Shown here: piece after piece, positions 8,245 to 16,627 of the stretch | Position numbering within the stretch: the first letter of the stretch is position 1 | Layout: each line of letters starts with the position of its first letter | Assembly (NCBI RefSeq): GCF_002557795.1 | Contig: NZ_CP023777.1 | Location: 5,031,001 to 5,095,000, forward strand | DNA length: 64,000 bases | From: Chitinophaga caeni | Lineage (GTDB): Bacteria; Bacteroidota; Bacteroidia; Chitinophagales; Chitinophagaceae | Reading direction: 5' to 3' | Notes under the pieces: generated by a model | Seen by the model: the letters and a program-made list of their open reading frames with translations, nothing else | What the model was told of the DNA's origin: nothing | The model's database searches: none | Program-made: the position numbers and the translations under genes

Positions 8245-9096
8245 TTATTGGTAAGCTTCGGCCACTTGTTTAGAAGTGCCCAAACCGTCGATACCTAATT
8301 CTATTACATCCCCGGCCTTGATATATACGTTGGGGTTCATTCCCAAACCTACGCCGGCAGGAGTTCCTGTTGAAATAACATCACCCGGAAGTAAAGTCAT
8401 GAATTGGCTCAAATATGCCACCAGGAAAGGTATTTTGAAGATCAGGTTGGCCGTGGTGCCGTCCTGCATGGTTTTACCGTTCAATGTTAACCAAAGGCGC
8501 AAGTTATTTACATCCTTGATCTCATCCTTAGTAACCAACCAAGGGCCTAATGGAGCGAAGGTATCATTGCTTTTACCTTTTACCCATTGACCGCCGCGCT
8601 CCAACTGGAAAGCTCTTTCGGAATAATCATTATGCAAGCAGTAACCGGCCACGTAATCCATCGCGTTTTCCTCGTTGACATAACTGGCTTTCTTACCGAT
8701 CACAACAGCTAGCTCGACCTCCCAATCCGTTTTTTCAGAACCCTTGGGAATGACCAATGCATCATTTGGACCTACGAGAGAAGAAGTTGATTTGAAAAAT
8801 ACGATCGGCTCTTTAGGAATCGCGGCATTGGTTTCCTTGGCATGGTCGGCATAGTTTAAACCGATACATACTATTTTAGATGGCCTTTGAATAGGCGATC
8901 CGATCCTCGCATCTGCCGGAACTGCCGGGCAAGATGATTTATTTTGTTCCCACCAGCCAGCTAATCTTTCAAGGCCAGCAGTTTCAAAAAATCTTTCACC
9001 GAAATCTTCACCGAAGGCAGACACATCAAATGTTCCCGCCCCGGTAACCACGGCCGGTTTTTCTGAACCCGGCGTTCCGAACCTAGTTAGTTTCAT
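8245..9096 (-). CDS. Fumarylacetoacetate hydrolase family, probable 2,4-diketo-3-deoxy-L-fuconate hydrolase
   Basis: A 283-residue FAH-fold hydrolase. Motifs are KIVCIGLNYADHAKE, IVFFKSTSSLVGP, the metal-binding acidic cluster around DWEVELAVVIG, and GDVISTGTPAGVG. In the non-phosphorylative fucose pathway this family cleaves 2,4-diketo-3-deoxy-L-fuconate to pyruvate and L-lactate, which fits an operon with two SDRs, a lactonase and a mutarotase. It starts 8 bp after the lipoprotein stop. Other FAH members act on acylpyruvates, so the exact substrate is contextual. Confidence 0.83.
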   Translation of the reverse strand: MKLTRFGTPGSEKPAVVTGAGTFDVSAFGEDFGERFFETAGLERLAGWWEQNKSSCPAVPADARIGSPIQRPSKIVCIGLNYADHAKETNAAIPKEPIVFFKSTSSLVGPNDALVIPKGSEKTDWEVELAVVIGKKASYVNEENAMDYVAGYCLHNDYSERAFQLERGGQWVKGKSNDTFAPLGPWLVTKDEIKDVNNLRLWLTLNGKTMQDGTTANLIFKIPFLVAYLSQFMTLLPGDVISTGTPAGVGLGMNPNVYIKAGDVIELGIDGLGTSKQVAEAYQ

Positions 9097-9104
9097 ATCT
9101 TTTA

Positions 9105-9851
9105 TTAACTTTTTCTAAAAAATCTAATTTGTTTGGCGCCGAGCCTGCCATCCTTTACCCAGATATCAAGCACTTCCATAAATTGTTCGCCGGCTTTAAA
9201 CCCGAACATCACGCGGTCGTCTTTATCGACCCGGATCGTTGGAACGGCTCCCGGCGGCACGATCGTGCCTTTATTTAAATCGGCGCCGCCGAAAGAATAA
9301 TGCACCATGATGGAATCATCAACATTCGTTTTCATCGTAAAAACTTTAAAGTCGCTGATGATGCTACCGGATTGTATCTCCTTGCTGTAGCCGGTTACGA
9401 AAGAAGCATTTTTATTCGGCTGGCCAAATCCTTTTACCTCTTCAACATAAGTCCAGATTTCTTTCGGCGGAGAGTTATGGTGCAAAATCCTCATGATACC
9501 ATCTTTTTCGAAAGCGTGGTAATAACGTGTTTGCTTATTCTCTTTTAAAAGAGCTATGTAAGCGCTGTTGGGCTTATCCCACAGCACGCTGTATAGTTCA
9601 GCTTCATTATATCCCTGGGCCACTTTCAGGTCGAAAGTTTCCTCTTTGTCTTTACCGTTCAAGCTAAACTTGATATGCACTTTCTGTTCATCTTCATCCA
9701 TACCCGTGATAGCAACAGCAACCGTTCCGGCAGGTGTTGCAGGTTTGAATTTCAGTGTGTCTTCTCCTTTCTGATCGCTCTTGGAGGATGAGTTGCAAGC
9801 CATGGAAAAGCTAACAACAACAGCCATCAAAAGCCAAGCTAAATGTTTCAT
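9105..9851 (-). CDS. Uncharacterised lipoprotein in the fucose operon
   Basis: A 248-residue protein with a lipoprotein signal (MKHLAWLLMAVVVSFSMAC), then a serine-rich linker and a region rich in beta-strands. I do not recognise the family. There is no SusD, glycosidase or transporter motif. The C-terminal half contains repeated short hydrophobic strands (IRVDKDDRVMFGF, EVLDIWVKDGRLG). It lies between the ketodeoxyfuconate dehydrogenase and the hydrolase, with gaps of 38 and 8 bp, so it is almost certainly co-transcribed with the catabolic genes. A role in sugar sensing or capture at the outer membrane is possible but unsupported. Confidence 0.75.
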   Translation of the reverse strand: MKHLAWLLMAVVVSFSMACNSSSKSDQKGEDTLKFKPATPAGTVAVAITGMDEDEQKVHIKFSLNGKDKEETFDLKVAQGYNEAELYSVLWDKPNSAYIALLKENKQTRYYHAFEKDGIMRILHHNSPPKEIWTYVEEVKGFGQPNKNASFVTGYSKEIQSGSIISDFKVFTMKTNVDDSIMVHYSFGGADLNKGTIVPPGAVPTIRVDKDDRVMFGFKAGEQFMEVLDIWVKDGRLGAKQIRFFRKS

Positions 9852-9889
9852 TGGAATTTGATTTTGTTAGATAATATCCGACAAATCTA

Positions 9890-10672
9890 TTAATTATTCA
9901 AGCGAATAAAGCCGCCGTCTATCGGATAATCGCAACCAGTAATGAATCCAGCTTCGTCAGAGCACAGGTAAAGCGCTTGGTAAGCAATCTCGGTAGGCTT
10001 AGCCATCCTACCGATCGGCTGTGTCTTAGACAGCTTTTCGAACATCTCTGCTTCTTTACCCGGGTAATTTTTGGAGATAAATCCGTCTACGAAAGGTGTG
10101 TGTACCCTGGCCGGGGAAATACAATTGCAACGTATATGGTATGGTAAATAATCTTTTGCGACGGATAAAGTCATTGTCAGCACGGCGCCCTTACTCATAG
10201 AATAAGCAAATCGATCCGGGATGCCTACGCTGCTGGCAATGGAAGCCACGTTAAGAATTACGCCGCTATCCTGTTGCTTCATCTGTTCGATGACAGCTAG
10301 CATGCAATTATAAGTTCCTTTTACATTGACTTGGTAAACCCTGTCAAAATCTTCTTCCGCCGTGGTGTCCAATTTACCAATATGGGCGATACCCGCACAG
10401 TTTACTAATATATCAATCCGACCCTGCCCGGATATAATTTGCTGCATAACTGCTTTTACATCCGTTTGACTGGCCACGTTACATTTATGGTAAGCAGCCT
10501 TGTAGCCATCTTGTAAAATGTTGGCCAAGGTCTCGGTACCGGCAGTTTCATTTAGTTCGATAATATTTACGAAAGCGCCTTGCGCAGCGAAACACTGCGA
10601 AATTGCTTGCCCGATACCACTTCCGCCGCCCGTAATTACGGCTACTTTTCCATCTAACCTAAACAGATTCAT
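9890..10672 (-). CDS. SDR-family dehydrogenase, probable 2-keto-3-deoxy-L-fuconate dehydrogenase
   Basis: Short-chain dehydrogenase of 260 residues with TGGGSGIG at the nucleotide site, NCAG, catalytic serine in NVASIASSVG and the YSMSK motif; the C-terminus is DYPIDGGFI. It is the first gene of the operon. KDF 4-dehydrogenases of this family oxidise 2-keto-3-deoxy-L-fuconate to the diketo acid, the substrate of the FAH-type hydrolase encoded two genes downstream. The frame runs to 10723, but the ATG at 10672 (MNLFRLDGKVAV) gives the normal N-terminus just before the Rossmann fold. Confidence 0.8.
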   Translation of the reverse strand: MNLFRLDGKVAVITGGGSGIGQAISQCFAAQGAFVNIIELNETAGTETLANILQDGYKAAYHKCNVASQTDVKAVMQQIISGQGRIDILVNCAGIAHIGKLDTTAEEDFDRVYQVNVKGTYNCMLAVIEQMKQQDSGVILNVASIASSVGIPDRFAYSMSKGAVLTMTLSVAKDYLPYHIRCNCISPARVHTPFVDGFISKNYPGKEAEMFEKLSKTQPIGRMAKPTEIAYQALYLCSDEAGFITGCDYPIDGGFIRLNN

Positions 10673-10784
10673 TACACCTTGATTTAAGGGTTCTAAAATA
10701 CCTAAATAATAAGCCTGCAACAATTGTTTTTTACCCGTATATTGTACTTTCTTGACTAATTTTTATTAATTCAACCAATTGAAC

Positions 10785-11480
10785 GTGAAAAAGATACCTA
10801 TCCTCTGCCTTTTTCTGATTTGCCGGTATGCATTTGCCCAGCATATCCCCAAGAATCAATACGGTTTAGAAGTGATCAATACGATGGAATTATATCAACA
10901 ATCCGTTCAAATTGATTCCAATCAATTAATGGTTCCATTGAAAGATTGGCTGCGGGGATTACACTATGATATCCGTTATGCTACCCGGCACAATTTCACA
11001 GGTTCCAAACTCTATGACACTGCCTTTGTTTTGGTGAGGCTCCCGGTTGCCAAAGCATTGAAAGCCGTGAATGACAGTTTGCAAAAGATGGGTTACTGCT
11101 TATTGATATTCGATGGTTATAGACCTTATAGCGTTACTGAAAAAATGTGGAAAATTGTTCCGGACGATCGCTACGCTGCCGATCCCAAAAAAGGTTCAGG
11201 CCATAACCGGGGTGCGGCAATAGATTTAAGTATTTATGACTTAAACCATCATCATCCCTTAAAAATGCCTACCGACTTTGATGATTTTACCGATCTCGCG
11301 CATCATGACTATATTATCACTGATCCCGAAGTAAGGAAGAACAGGGCCTTACTAAAAAGCTTGATGGAATGGCAAGGATTCAAAGCATTATCCACCGAAT
11401 GGTGGCATTATTACCTGCCCGATTATAAAAAATATCCCTTGATGGATGTAGATTTCGAGTCATTAATCGAAGGAAAATAG
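10785..11480 (+). CDS. D-alanyl-D-alanine dipeptidase, exported (VanX/DdpX family, peptidase M15D)
   Basis: Zinc dipeptidase of about 231 residues with a signal peptide (KKIPILCLFLICRYAFA, then Q). Zinc and catalytic motifs of the family are complete: IFDGYRPYS, SGHNRGAAIDLS and STEWWHYY. The family hydrolyses D-Ala-D-Ala; the exported form would act on peptidoglycan-derived dipeptides in the periplasm. The start is non-ATG: GTG at 10785, or TTG at 10779 two codons earlier. I chose GTG because MKK follows. It is divergent from the fucose operon. No VanS/R/H/A-type genes are nearby, so peptide salvage or wall turnover is likelier than vancomycin resistance. Confidence 0.88.
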   Translation: MKKIPILCLFLICRYAFAQHIPKNQYGLEVINTMELYQQSVQIDSNQLMVPLKDWLRGLHYDIRYATRHNFTGSKLYDTAFVLVRLPVAKALKAVNDSLQKMGYCLLIFDGYRPYSVTEKMWKIVPDDRYAADPKKGSGHNRGAAIDLSIYDLNHHHPLKMPTDFDDFTDLAHHDYIITDPEVRKNRALLKSLMEWQGFKALSTEWWHYYLPDYKKYPLMDVDFESLIEGK

Positions 11481-11552
11481 CCGCAGTAGCCCTTTTACAG
11501 CAACTCACAGCAGAAAATACGTTACCTTTGCGGTTCACCAACATCCTATTCA

Positions 11553-12164
11553 ATGACACCAGAACGTTCTGCAAGATTATTATCCGTACTCAACAAACGC
11601 CAACCTGACATAACCGTAGTGATGGATAATGTATTTGATCCGCATAACGTTGCAGCAGTAATGCGCTCTTGCGATGCCGTGGGCATACAGGAGATTTATA
11701 CGCTCAAGAATACGATCCCATTGAAAAAACGCTACGGTTTTAAGAGTTCTTCCAGCGCATCGGAATGGTTGACCGTACATGCCTTTTCAGAAGTAGATGC
11801 CTTATTTGATGCGCTACGAAAAAAATATGATACCATCCTGACGACACATTTATCGGATAATGCCAAAACTTTACATGAGGTGAACTTTGCCTCGGGGAGC
11901 ATCGCCATTGTTTTTGGCAATGAAAAATATGGTGTCAGTGATGAAGTACGTGAAAAATCTGATGGTGACATGATTATCCCCCAGGTTGGAATTATCAAAT
12001 CGTTGAACATTTCAGTGGCATGTGCAGTAACTATTTATGAAGCATTTAGGCAAAAGCAACTGGCCGGACATTATGATCAACGTCGTTTAAGTGATACACA
12101 ATTCGAATCCCTCAAAACAGAATGGGGATTTTTACCCGGTGATGCTGAATTTCCGGTTATATGA
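11553..12164 (+). CDS. trmH: tRNA (guanosine-18-2'-O)-methyltransferase, SPOUT family
   Basis: Cytoplasmic SAM-dependent RNA methyltransferase of 203 residues with the trefoil-knot SPOUT fold. It matches TrmH along its length: RQPDITVVMDNVFDPHNVAA with the conserved asparagine of motif 1, MRSCDAVGI, the IAIVFGNEKYGVSDE motif 2 and SLNISVACAVTIYEA motif 3. TrmH methylates the ribose of G18 in the tRNA D-loop. It follows the dipeptidase gene by 72 bp on the same strand. Its stop at 12164 lies only three bases before the 22-bp palindrome and the long repeat array. Confidence 0.9.
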   Translation: MTPERSARLLSVLNKRQPDITVVMDNVFDPHNVAAVMRSCDAVGIQEIYTLKNTIPLKKRYGFKSSSSASEWLTVHAFSEVDALFDALRKKYDTILTTHLSDNAKTLHEVNFASGSIAIVFGNEKYGVSDEVREKSDGDMIIPQVGIIKSLNISVACAVTIYEAFRQKQLAGHYDQRRLSDTQFESLKTEWGFLPGDAEFPVI

Positions 12165-12167
12165 AGT

Positions 12168-12189
12168 ACCGGGATTCGCGAATCCCGGT
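12168..12189. repeat. 22-bp perfect palindrome with TCGCGA core (site A)
   Basis: Left arm ACCGGGATTCG (12168-12178) is the exact reverse complement of 12179-12189. It forms the left end of the 22-copy array, and its right arm is the first copy of the array unit. It shares length and the TCGCGA core with sites at 15279, 35029 and 63736, although arm sequences differ. Confidence 0.9.
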
Positions 12190-12650
12190 AACAAAAAAAG
12201 CGATTCCCGGTAACAAAAAAGCGAATCCCGGTAACAAAAAAAGCGAATCCCGGTAACAAAAAAAGCGAATCCCGGTAACAAAAAAAGCGAATCCCGGTAA
12301 CAAAAAAAGCGAATCCCGGTAACAAAAAAGCGAATCCCGGTAACAAAAAAGCGAATCCCGGTAACAAAAAAGCGAATCCCGGTAACAAAAAAAGCGAATC
12401 CCGGTAACAAAAAAAGCGAATCCCGGTAACAAAAAAGCGAATCCCGGTAACAAAAAAAGCGAATCCCGGTAACAAAAAAGCGAATCCCGGTAACAAAAAA
12501 GCGAATCCCGGTAACAAAAAAAGCGAATCCCGGTAACAAAAAAAGCGAATCCCGGTAACAAAAAAAGCGAATCCCGGTAACAAAAAAGCGAATCCCGGTA
12601 ACAAAAAAAGCGATTCCCGGTAACAAAAAAGCGAATCCCGGTAACAAAAA
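12179..12650. repeat. Tandem array A, about 22 copies of a 21/22-bp unit
   Basis: Each unit is CGAATCCCGGT plus AAC, a run of six or seven A, and G. Of 22 copies, 12 have seven A and 10 have six, in irregular order. Two copies read CGATTCCCGGT, the second from each end. The array fills the spacer between trmH and nrdA, which converge. All three minus-strand frames stay open through it, while the plus strand meets TAA in one frame. I regard it as non-coding. The first copy is one arm of the palindrome at 12168-12189. Confidence 0.95.
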
Positions 12651-12675
12651 AGGACAACAAAAAATTGCTGTCCTT
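12650..12675 (-). terminator. Intrinsic terminator of nrdBA
   Basis: Stem AAGGACA (12650-12656) pairs with 12669-12675 across a 12-nt A/T-rich loop. On the minus strand it is followed by TTTTTTG, immediately before the repeat array. It lies 36 bp after the nrdA stop. Confidence 0.7.
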
Positions 12676-12710
12676 CATTTCATATTACTACTTGCGATTG
12701 GATAGACAAA

Positions 12711-15086
12711 TTACGCGCTACATGTTACACAACCTTCCTCCATCGTACATACTGCGCCTTCAGGCACCTCAAGGGTTTCACCTTCAGCAGATTTTGCAAC
12801 AACGGGCTCCATGTTCTGACCACCTTGTTTTTCCACGGTAAATTGTACAGCTTGTGCAGCAGCTTGCGTACGTAAATAGTACATACCTGTTTTCAAGCCT
12901 TTCTTCCAAGCGTAGAAGTGCATAGAAGTTAATTTACCGGTAGAAGGTGTATCAACAAAGAGGTTCAAAGATTGAGATTGGCAGATATAAGCACCGCGAT
13001 CAGCAGCCATATCAATCAGGGTACGTTGCTTGATTTCCCAAACAGTTTTGTACAATTCCTTGATATTGGCAGGTATCTCGTTGATTTTTTGGATAGAACC
13101 GTTTGCCGCGATGATCTTATTTTTCATATCATTATCCCACAAACCGAGTTCTACCAAGTCTTTCAACAAATGTTTATTCACGACAACGAACTCTCCGCTC
13201 AATACTCGGCGGGTATAGATATTAGATGTATACGGTTCAAAACATTCATTGTTACCCAAAATTTGCGAAGTGGAAGCAGTAGGCATCGGCGCTACCAATA
13301 AGGAATTGCGCACACCATGTTTCACAACATCATCTTTAAGCGTAGCCCAGTCCCATCTTTCAGTAGGAGTCACACCCCACATGTCAAACTGCATGATTCC
13401 TTTAGACAATGGTGAACCGGCGAATGTTTCATATGCGCCTTCTTTGATGGCTAAATCCTTAGAGGCAGTCATGGCAGCGAAATAAATCGTTTCAAAGATT
13501 TCTTTGTTGAGTTGTTTCGCTTCCTCGCTTTCAAAAGGCAAACGCATCAGGATAAAAGCATCGGCCAAACCTTGCACCCCCAAACCAACCGGGCGGTGAC
13601 GCATGTTGGAATTGCGGGCTTCTTCAACAGGATAATAGTTATAATCGATGATCCTGTTCAGGTTAACTGTTGCCTGGTAAGTTACTTCGTAAAGGCGTTC
13701 ATGATCGAATTGACCTTCATTCACGAAGCGGGGCAATGCGAGTGATGCCAAGTTACAAACCGCCACCTCGTTAGCATCCGTGTACTCGATGATCTCGGTA
13801 CAAAGGTTAGAACTCTTGATAGTCCCGAGGTTTTGCTGGTTAGATTTCGCGTTTGCAGAATCTTTGTATAACAAGTAAGGATTACCAGTCTCGATCTGCG
13901 CTTCCAGGATGGCGAACCATAACTCCTGTGCCTTGACCGTTTTACGGGCGCGACCTTCTTGCTCGTATTGCGTGTATAATTTTTCAAATTCCGGTCCCCA
14001 TGTTTCGTGTAAACCCGGTGCTTCATGCGGGCAGAACAAGCTCCAATCGCCGTCAGACTCCACACGTTTCATAAATAGGTCAGAGATCCACAGTGCATAG
14101 AACAAATCGCGGGCACGTAATTCTTCCTTACCGTGGTTTTTACGCAGGTCCAGGAATTCGAAGACATCGGCATGCCAAGGCTCCAGGTAAATAGCGAAAG
14201 CGCCTTTACGCTTGCCACCACCTTGGTCAACATAACGCGCAGTGTCGTTGAAGACACGCAACATCGGGATGATACCGTTGGAAGTACCGTTGGTACCACT
14301 GATATAGGAACCCGTAGCACGGATATTGTGAATGCTTAAACCGATACCTCCGGCGCTTTGAGAAATTTTGGCTGTTTGTTTCAGCGTATCGTAAATACCT
14401 TCGATGCTGTCGTCTTTCATGCTCAGCAAGAAACAGCTACTCATTTGCGGTTTAGGGGTACCGGCATTAAACAAGGTAGGTGTTGCATGCGTGAACCAAC
14501 GTTCAGACATCAGGTTGTAAGTTTTGATCACGCTCTCGATATCATCTTTATGAATGCCAACAGCCACGCGCATGATCATATGTTGCGGACGCTCGGCGAT
14601 CTTACCGTCAACTTTGAGCAAGTAAGAACGTTCCAAAGTTTTGAAACCAAAATAGTCGTACGCGAAATCACGATCATAAATGATATTAGAATCGAGCGTA
14701 TCCGCATTTTTCTTGATGATTTCATACACCTCATCACTTAATAATGGAGCAGGTTTGCCCACTTTAGGATCGATGTATTCATATAATTTCTTCATCGTTT
14801 TGGAAAACGACTTCGTAGTGTTCTTGTGTAAGTTACTTACCGCGATGCGGGAAGCCAACAAAGCATAATCCGGATGCTTGGTGGTGAGTGATGCGGCTGT
14901 TTCGGCAGCGAGGTTATCCAACTCGGTGGTCGTGACGCCATCGTACAAACCAAGGATCACCTTCTTTGCTACATCTATCGCATCAACATAATCGGGGTTC
15001 AATCCGTAGCACAACTTCTCAATACGTGCCGTAATCTTGTCAAATTTAACAGATTCCTTACGGCCATCTCTTTTAATAACAAACAT
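12711..15086 (-). CDS. nrdA: Ribonucleoside-diphosphate reductase class Ia, alpha subunit
   Basis: Catalytic subunit of 791 residues that reduces ribonucleoside diphosphates for DNA synthesis. Domains in order: ATP-cone (about residues 1-90), the barrel with SSCFLLSM (first redox cysteine), [17 protein letters not shown], the radical-site loop NLCTEI, and VAVCNLAS with the second redox cysteine. The C-terminal tail ends [12 protein letters not shown], supplying the cysteine pair that accepts thioredoxin electrons. The intact ATP-cone implies allosteric control by dATP. It is downstream of nrdB on the same strand, separated by 222 bp that hold tandem array B. A cobalamin riboswitch precedes the pair. 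Confidence 0.96.
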   Translation of the reverse strand: MFVIKRDGRKESVKFDKITARIEKLCYGLNPDYVDAIDVAKKVILGLYDGVTTTELDNLAAETAASLTTKHPDYALLASRIAVSNLHKNTTKSFSKTMKKLYEYIDPKVGKPAPLLSDEVYEIIKKNADTLDSNIIYDRDFAYDYFGFKTLERSYLLKVDGKIAERPQHMIMRVAVGIHKDDIESVIKTYNLMSERWFTHATPTLFNAGTPKPQMSSCFLLSMKDDSIEGIYDTLKQTAKISQSAGGIGLSIHNIRATGSYISGTNGTSNGIIPMLRVFNDTARYVDQGGGKRKGAFAIYLEPWHADVFEFLDLRKNHGKEELRARDLFYALWISDLFMKRVESDGDWSLFCPHEAPGLHETWGPEFEKLYTQYEQEGRARKTVKAQELWFAILEAQIETGNPYLLYKDSANAKSNQQNLGTIKSSNLCTEIIEYTDANEVAVCNLASLALPRFVNEGQFDHERLYEVTYQATVNLNRIIDYNYYPVEEARNSNMRHRPVGLGVQGLADAFILMRLPFESEEAKQLNKEIFETIYFAAMTASKDLAIKEGAYETFAGSPLSKGIMQFDMWGVTPTERWDWATLKDDVVKHGVRNSLLVAPMPTASTSQILGNNECFEPYTSNIYTRRVLSGEFVVVNKHLLKDLVELGLWDNDMKNKIIAANGSIQKINEIPANIKELYKTVWEIKQRTLIDMAADRGAYICQSQSLNLFVDTPSTGKLTSMHFYAWKKGLKTGMYYLRTQAAAQAVQFTVEKQGGQNMEPVVAKSAEGETLEVPEGAVCTMEEGCVTCSA

Positions 15087-15150
15087 ACGCGGTAAATTTT
15101 ATGGGTAGTAATAATATTTTTCAATTGGTATTTGATTGCGCGCCTGTCAT

Positions 15151-15290
15151 GCCTGTCTGCCGAGGTTCGCGGCTGTCTGCCGAGGTTCGCGACTGTCTGC
15201 CGAGGTTCGCGGCTGTCTGCCGAGGTTCGCGACTGTCTGCCGTGGTTCGCGGCTGTCTGCCGTGGTTCGCGGCTGTCTGCCGAGGTTCGC
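15151..15290. repeat. Tandem array B, seven copies of a 20-bp unit in the nrdB-nrdA spacer
   Basis: The unit is roughly GGCTGTCTGCCGAGGTTCGC, with two copies carrying CGTGG for CGAGG and alternating GG/GA junctions. The last copy runs into the palindrome at 15279-15300. The array occupies most of the 222-bp untranslated gap between the nrdB stop (15309) and the nrdA start (15086), so it is transcribed in the nrdBA message. It is far more G+C-rich than its surroundings. Confidence 0.93.
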
Positions 15291-15300
15291 GAACCTCGGC
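15279..15300. repeat. 22-bp perfect palindrome with TCGCGA core (site B)
   Basis: Arm GCCGAGGTTCG (15279-15289) and its reverse complement at 15290-15300. It starts eight bases after the nrdB stop on the transcribed strand, so it would form a stable hairpin directly behind nrdB. Array B continues from it toward nrdA. There is no T-run, so it is not a standard terminator. Confidence 0.9.
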
Positions 15301-15308
15301 TGCAAAAT

Positions 15309-16283
15309 CTAAAAATCTTCATCGAGACTAAACGTCTGGGCATCCTTGTTACCGCCCAAAACGCCGGCTTTTTGATAATCACCGACCCTCTTCTCGAAGA
15401 AGTTCGTTTTACCTTGCAATGAAATCATCTCCATGAAATCAAACGGGTTGGCAGTGTTAAACATTTTCTTACAACCCAGTTCCGACAACCAACGATCCGC
15501 AACGAACTCGATATACTGGCTCATCAACTCGCTATTCATCCCGATCAGGGCAGCAGGTAAAGCATCGATAATAAATTCTTTCTCAATAGCAACGGCATCC
15601 CCGATGATTTCATGCACTTGCGTTTCGGATAATTTTCCTTCCAACATGCTGTATAACAAGCAAGCAAATTCACAGTGCATCCCTTCATCGCGGCTGATCA
15701 ATTCGTTTGAGAAAGTTAAACCCGGCATTAAACCGCGCTTTTTCAACCAGAAGATAGAACAGAAGCTACCGGAGAAGAAAATGCCTTCTACCGCGGCAAA
15801 AGCTACGAGGCGCTCTGCAAAATTCCCGTTCTCAATCCAACGCAAAGCCCATTCTGCTTTCTTCTTCACAGCAGGAACAGTTTCTACGGCGTGGAACAAA
15901 CGGTCTTTCTCTGCCGGATCTTTCACGTAAGTGTCGATCAGCAATGCATATGTTTCGGAGTGAATATTTTCCATCATGATTTGGAAACCGTAAAAACAAC
16001 GGGCTTCCGGGATTTGAACTTCGCTCATGAAGTTCACGGCCAGGTTTTCATTAACAATACCGTCACTAGCAGCGAAAAAAGCTAATACATGGGAAATAAA
16101 ATGACGCTCGCCATCCGACATATTCGCCCAATCTTTTAAGTCGCCGCTCAAATCAATCTCTTCAGCAGTCCAAAAACTAGCCTCATGCCTCTTGTACATT
16201 TCCCAGATCTTGGGATAATTAATCGGTAATAAAACAAACCTGTCTTTGTTTTCTTTTAGAAGTATCTCATTCTCGTTGTTCAT
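15309..16283 (-). CDS. nrdB: Ribonucleoside-diphosphate reductase class Ia, beta subunit
   Basis: Radical-generating subunit of 324 residues. The di-iron ligands are visible: Asp74 (ASDGIV), Glu105 and His108 (MMENIHSE), with the radical tyrosine at 112 ([10 protein letters not shown]). The second ligand set is in EGIFFSGSF and RDEGMHCEF. The pattern ENIHSExY is closer to eukaryotic R2 than to E. coli NrdB. The C-terminus ([10 protein letters not shown]) provides the tail that docks on NrdA. It is the first gene after the cobalamin riboswitch, about 150 bp downstream of the B12 box. Confidence 0.95.
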   Translation of the reverse strand: MNNENEILLKENKDRFVLLPINYPKIWEMYKRHEASFWTAEEIDLSGDLKDWANMSDGERHFISHVLAFFAASDGIVNENLAVNFMSEVQIPEARCFYGFQIMMENIHSETYALLIDTYVKDPAEKDRLFHAVETVPAVKKKAEWALRWIENGNFAERLVAFAAVEGIFFSGSFCSIFWLKKRGLMPGLTFSNELISRDEGMHCEFACLLYSMLEGKLSETQVHEIIGDAVAIEKEFIIDALPAALIGMNSELMSQYIEFVADRWLSELGCKKMFNTANPFDFMEMISLQGKTNFFEKRVGDYQKAGVLGGNKDAQTFSLDEDF

Positions 16284-16394
16284 ATAGATAATATTTTTGG
16301 CAACAATGTGTGAAAAAATTCAAATTACTGCCGTTCCCGTACCAGCAAAGAGTACGTGGTAAAAGATTAGGTGATGTACACCCGGGCCAAATAC

Positions 16395-16577
16395 CTTGGA
16401 ACGCGAAGGTTTCGACATAAACGTTGCATTGGCAGGTCTCCTGGCTTTCCTTCCCGGTACCGCACCTTCCCCGTTGGTTAAGCGAGTGGTCAGTGGATTT
16501 TGGGCAACGGATAATGAACCATTCATTATCGGAATCACAGTAGCGCGTCTGCTCGTGAGTTTCACACGATTCCCTTT
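16395..16577 (-). ncRNA. Cobalamin (adenosylcobalamin) riboswitch upstream of nrdBA
   Basis: On the minus strand the region carries the B12 box AGCCAGGAGACCTGCC (16446 down to 16431) and, upstream, the conserved core GTGTGAAACTCACGAGCAG followed by CGCGCTACTGTGA (about 16567 to 16535). These are the hallmark segments of cobalamin aptamers, in the right order and spacing. The next gene is nrdB. The expected effect is repression of nrdBA when adenosylcobalamin is plentiful. The expression platform between the aptamer and nrdB is not obvious; a short CGTAC/GTACG stem near 16347-16365 is a candidate. End coordinates are approximate. Confidence 0.9.
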
Positions 16578-16592
16578 TCATCTCTCTTTGCT

Positions 16593-16627
16593 AAGAACCA
16601 TTGCAACGAAGTCAAGAACTATTGCAA
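16593..16627. repeat. Two direct repeats ahead of the nrdBA riboswitch
   Basis: AAGAACCATTGCAA (16593-16606) and AAGAACTATTGCAA (16614-16627) are 21 bp apart, two helical turns, on the same face of the DNA. They overlap the probable transcription start of the riboswitch-nrdBA unit and may bind a regulator. They do not match the NrdR-box consensus. The rest of the 16633-16891 spacer is AT-rich and shows nothing I can name. Confidence 0.5.

Noticed and set aside
9300..9548. Plus-strand reading frames inside minus-strand genes such as the fucose-operon lipoprotein
   Set aside because: They are antisense shadows with no start context or family resemblance, and the minus-strand genes explain the coding pattern.
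10785..11480. Vancomycin-resistance gene
   Set aside because: The dipeptidase has no companion vanH/vanA/vanS/vanR genes and carries an export signal, while VanX is cytoplasmic.
12168..12189. Resemblance of the palindrome arms to a tRNA T-arm
   Set aside because: The words GGGATTCG/CGAATCCC recall a T-stem and loop, but no acceptor, anticodon or D arm fits around any of the four sites.
12168..12650. Possible CRISPR array
   Set aside because: The 21/22-bp period has no unique spacers; every unit is the same sequence, and no cas genes are near.
12077..12678. Three overlapping minus-strand reading frames of about 170 codons through array A
   Set aside because: They are products of a tandem repeat that contains no stop in any minus-strand frame. 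The peptides are the same short repeat in three phases, and the region lies beyond the nrdA terminator.
16267..16581. Open reading frame of 104 codons on the minus strand upstream of nrdB
   Set aside because: It overlaps the cobalamin aptamer, has a cysteine-rich random-looking composition and no family resemblance. The RNA structure explains the sequence better.
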